Positions 6,458 to 8,239 of a DNA stretch of 8,239 bases are shown in pieces. Position numbers and translations under genes: made by a program. Origin of the DNA: an uncultured Bacteroidales bacterium (GTDB lineage Bacteria; Bacteroidota; Bacteroidia; Bacteroidales; UBA932); assembly GCA_946614205.1 (NCBI GenBank), contig CAMOGR010000208.1, forward strand, positions 1-8,239, read 5' to 3'. Positions within the stretch are counted from its first letter, which is position 1, and every line of letters begins with the position of its first letter. The notes below the pieces were generated by a model. The model was not told where the DNA came from. It saw nothing but the letters and a program-made list of their open reading frames with translations, and made no database searches.

Positions 6458-7459
6458 ATGAGATTTCGCATCATAGCAGCCGCTTTTCTGGTTCTCGCCG
6501 CCCTTGCTTCCTGCAAGAAGGAGGAGACGACCAAAGTATACATGGACGGCACCCTTGCCCTCAAGGGTGAAATGCCCCGTTTCGTGGTAGCCGGCTCGTC
6601 TTATTCGTTCTCCGCTTCAGGAATAACCGCCCCCGACGGCACTGCGGTGGGGTATTATTTCACGGATCCGGTGAGCAAGCACTCCGATACCACTTCCACA
6701 TACACCTATGTGGTCCCCGATGCCCTGGGAACTTATTCTCTTACATGCGTGGCTTACGCCGTCGAGTCTTCCGACAAGTATTATTCATCTTCCGCAAGCC
6801 TCAGTTTCACCATCGTGAGCGACGCTGCAGAGGGCGGTTCGCTTCAGGGTGTACCCCGTTTCCCGGACGCCGGTTCCGCGGTCCTTCACGGGCGCAAGTA
6901 CGACACCGTCAAGTCCGGTTCCCTCGAATGGCTCGGTTCAAACCTTTGCTATTCAGCATCTTCCGCTGACGGTAAGCACACCGTCGGCGTCCCTTATGCA
7001 GACTGCCCCGCAATGCTCGGCTTGCTTGGGGGCTTCTACACGTGGGAGGACGCTCAGGGCGTCTGCCCCGACGGCTGGCGTCTGCCGACCGATGAGGAAT
7101 GGACGTCCCTGATAGTGCAGGCAGGCGGCCCCTCCGGCCTGAAGCCTTTCCAGGATTCACCCTCCGGGGCGGGCAACCTCATGGTCAAGTGTACCTTCAA
7201 CGGGAGCGACATGTGGGAGTATTACCGTGGGGTCGACATCCGCAACGGCACCCACATGAACGTAATTCCTGCGGGATACGCCACCCTGTCCGGAAACACC
7301 GGAGCCTTCAGCGGCTTCGGCGCCTACGCCGCCTTCTGGACGGCGGATACGCTGGACGGCAAGGGCGTCTACAGGTACATATATCAGGAAAACGACAATG
7401 TATACGTCGGCCTTGCCGACAAGGATTCCTTTGCGGCGAGTGTCCGCTGCGTCAGGTAG
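6458..7459 (+). CDS. FISUMP-domain lipoprotein, probably surface-exposed
   Basis: The function is unknown. The 333-residue protein has a lipoprotein signal peptide with lipobox LAALASC (Cys19). Residues about 27-120 are rich in Ser/Thr/Tyr and beta-strand patterns (for example STYTYVVPDALGTYSLTCVA) and look like an Ig/PKD-type fold. Residues about 143-333 match the Fibrobacter succinogenes major paralogous (FISUMP) domain: SLEWLGSNLCYS, FYTWEDAQGVCPDGWRLPTDEEW (193-215), VIPAGY, AAFWTADT and the closing SVRCVR. Several Cys residues (164, 183, 203, 245, 331) could form disulfides outside the cytoplasm. The mature N terminus, CKKEE, resembles the Lys plus acidic pair lipoprotein export signal of Bacteroidetes, so placement on the cell surface is inferred. 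ATG 6458 is the first start after the divergent promoter region and begins the signal peptide. The gene is followed after 1 nt by a RelA/SpoT-family gene. Confidence 0.88.
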   Translation: MRFRIIAAAFLVLAALASCKKEETTKVYMDGTLALKGEMPRFVVAGSSYSFSASGITAPDGTAVGYYFTDPVSKHSDTTSTYTYVVPDALGTYSLTCVAYAVESSDKYYSSSASLSFTIVSDAAEGGSLQGVPRFPDAGSAVLHGRKYDTVKSGSLEWLGSNLCYSASSADGKHTVGVPYADCPAMLGLLGGFYTWEDAQGVCPDGWRLPTDEEWTSLIVQAGGPSGLKPFQDSPSGAGNLMVKCTFNGSDMWEYYRGVDIRNGTHMNVIPAGYATLSGNTGAFSGFGAYAAFWTADTLDGKGVYRYIYQENDNVYVGLADKDSFAASVRCVR

Positions 7460-7460
7460 G

Positions 7461-8239
7461 ATGAGTGACATGCAAAGCATAGACGCTGCCGCGAGGCACG
7501 TTTTCGAGGTCTGCGAACCCAGGGTTACGCCCCAGGACCTTCAGCGCATAAAGGAGGCCTATGCCTTTGCCGCAAAGGCGCACGAGGGTCAGAAACGCAA
7601 TACGGGCGAACCGTATATCATGCATCCTGTAGCCGTTGCCGCCATTGCCGCTGAGGAGCTTGAGCTGGATGCCAACACCGTCATCGCATCCTTCCTGCAC
7701 GACGTCGTGGAGGACACGCCGTATACCATCGAGGACATCCGTTCCCGCTTCGGCGACGACGTTGCTTTCCTTGTCGACGTAGTCACCAAGCGCAAGAAGC
7801 ATATCTACGAGTATACCAAGCAGGTAGACAACTACCGTCAGATACTCGAGTCCGTCCATTACGACATCCGCGCCCTCCTCGTGAAGCTCAGCGACCGTCT
7901 GCACAACATGCGCACCCTGGACAGCATGCGCCCCGACAAGCAGATGAAGATAGCCGGAGAAACGGACTTTTTCTATGCCCCTCTCGCAGGACGACTGGGG
8001 CTTTATCATGTCAAGACGGAACTGGAAAACCTGTCGTTCCGCTTCCGCTGTCCCCGTGAATACGAGGTCCTGGAGCGCCAGCTCGAAGAGGAGAGGGTGC
8101 GCACGGAGCCTGCCGTCAAGGCGTTCACGGACGAGATTCAGCTGATTCTGTCCGACAACTCCATCCCTGCCCGCATTCAGGTCCGGTATCGCCGTCCCTA
8201 CAGCATCTGGCGCACGATGAGGGAGCAGAACTGCGACTT
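7461..8239 (+). CDS. RelA/SpoT-family (p)ppGpp synthetase/hydrolase, 5' part
   Basis: RSH enzymes make and/or degrade (p)ppGpp, the alarmone of the stringent response, in the cytoplasm. The window shows the first 259 residues and the frame runs off the right edge. The HD hydrolase domain (about 30-155) keeps all the residues I can check: the GEPYIMHP motif with His55, HDVVED with His80, Asp81, Glu84 and Asp85, and LSDRLHNMRTL with Asp145 and Asn149. Hydrolase activity is therefore expected. The next part (about 165-195, YAPLAGRLGLYHVKTELENL) is the usual link, and VRYRRPYSIWRTM (241-253) is the entry to the synthetase domain. Synthetase residues and the TGS and ACT regions lie outside. The sequence around IRALLVKLSDRLHNMRTL and the Trp in YSIW suggest the second of the two long RSH types I recall in Bacteroidales; that is tentative. 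ATG 7461 follows the FISUMP stop by 1 nt; ATG 7470 is an alternative. Confidence 0.93.
   Translation, partial: MSDMQSIDAAARHVFEVCEPRVTPQDLQRIKEAYAFAAKAHEGQKRNTGEPYIMHPVAVAAIAAEELELDANTVIASFLHDVVEDTPYTIEDIRSRFGDDVAFLVDVVTKRKKHIYEYTKQVDNYRQILESVHYDIRALLVKLSDRLHNMRTLDSMRPDKQMKIAGETDFFYAPLAGRLGLYHVKTELENLSFRFRCPREYEVLERQLEEERVRTEPAVKAFTDEIQLILSDNSIPARIQVRYRRPYSIWRTMREQNCD

Noticed and set aside
7461..7472. ATG 7470 as the RSH start
   Set aside because: It is possible, but ATG 7461 gives a 1-nt gap to the previous stop, in line with the tight spacing of the other genes here. The difference is only three residues.
1..8239. Mobile element, CRISPR array, phage, tRNA, rRNA or riboswitch
   Set aside because: No transposase or integrase motifs, spaced repeats, cloverleaf arms or long structured leaders were seen. 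Nearly all the sequence is accounted for by eight core-type genes.

Overview
The window looks like an ordinary chromosomal segment of a GC-rich member of the Bacteroidota, most likely Bacteroidales (an Alistipes/Rikenellaceae-like genome would fit, but this is inference). The evidence is a DUF4290 protein, a FISUMP-domain lipoprotein, a Bacteroidetes-style MnmA ending in ELLGSGVI, signal peptides with Gln after the ASA cleavage site, and a TAnnTTTG promoter element (TACCTTTG) upstream of apbE. I see no mobile element, CRISPR array, phage gene, tRNA or rRNA. Coding density is very high.

Layout. Positions 2-5436 hold a tightly packed plus-strand cluster of five genes: the 3' part of a DUF4290 gene, ftsK, a lolA-like gene, mnmA and a GH23 lytic transglycosylase. 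The junctions are 1-nt overlap, 4-nt overlap, 4-nt overlap and 2-nt gap, so translational coupling is likely. The next gene, apbE (5446-6375, minus strand), converges on this cluster across 9 bp. An 82-bp divergent intergenic region (6376-6457), the only real non-coding stretch, separates apbE from a plus-strand pair: a FISUMP-domain lipoprotein gene and, after 1 nt, a RelA/SpoT-family (p)ppGpp enzyme gene cut off by the window end. No gene-free stretch reaches 300 bases.

How the genes relate. The first cluster combines chromosome segregation at the division site (FtsK), lipoprotein transport across the periplasm (LolA-like), tRNA wobble thiolation (MnmA) and peptidoglycan cleavage (lytic transglycosylase), mostly a growth and envelope theme. 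The ftsK-lolA adjacency also occurs in Escherichia coli. ApbE is a lipoprotein flavinyl transferase expected to act on periplasm-facing redox subunits. The final pair links a probably surface-exposed lipoprotein with a stringent-response enzyme.

I found no convincing new biological system. Points worth a second look are substitutions in the DNA-reading helix of FtsK gamma, a compact ApbE that lacks residues near its flavin-binding motifs, an apbE start that the promoter position corrects, a 20-bp-spaced direct repeat in the divergent intergenic region, and the tight lipoprotein-RSH pairing.
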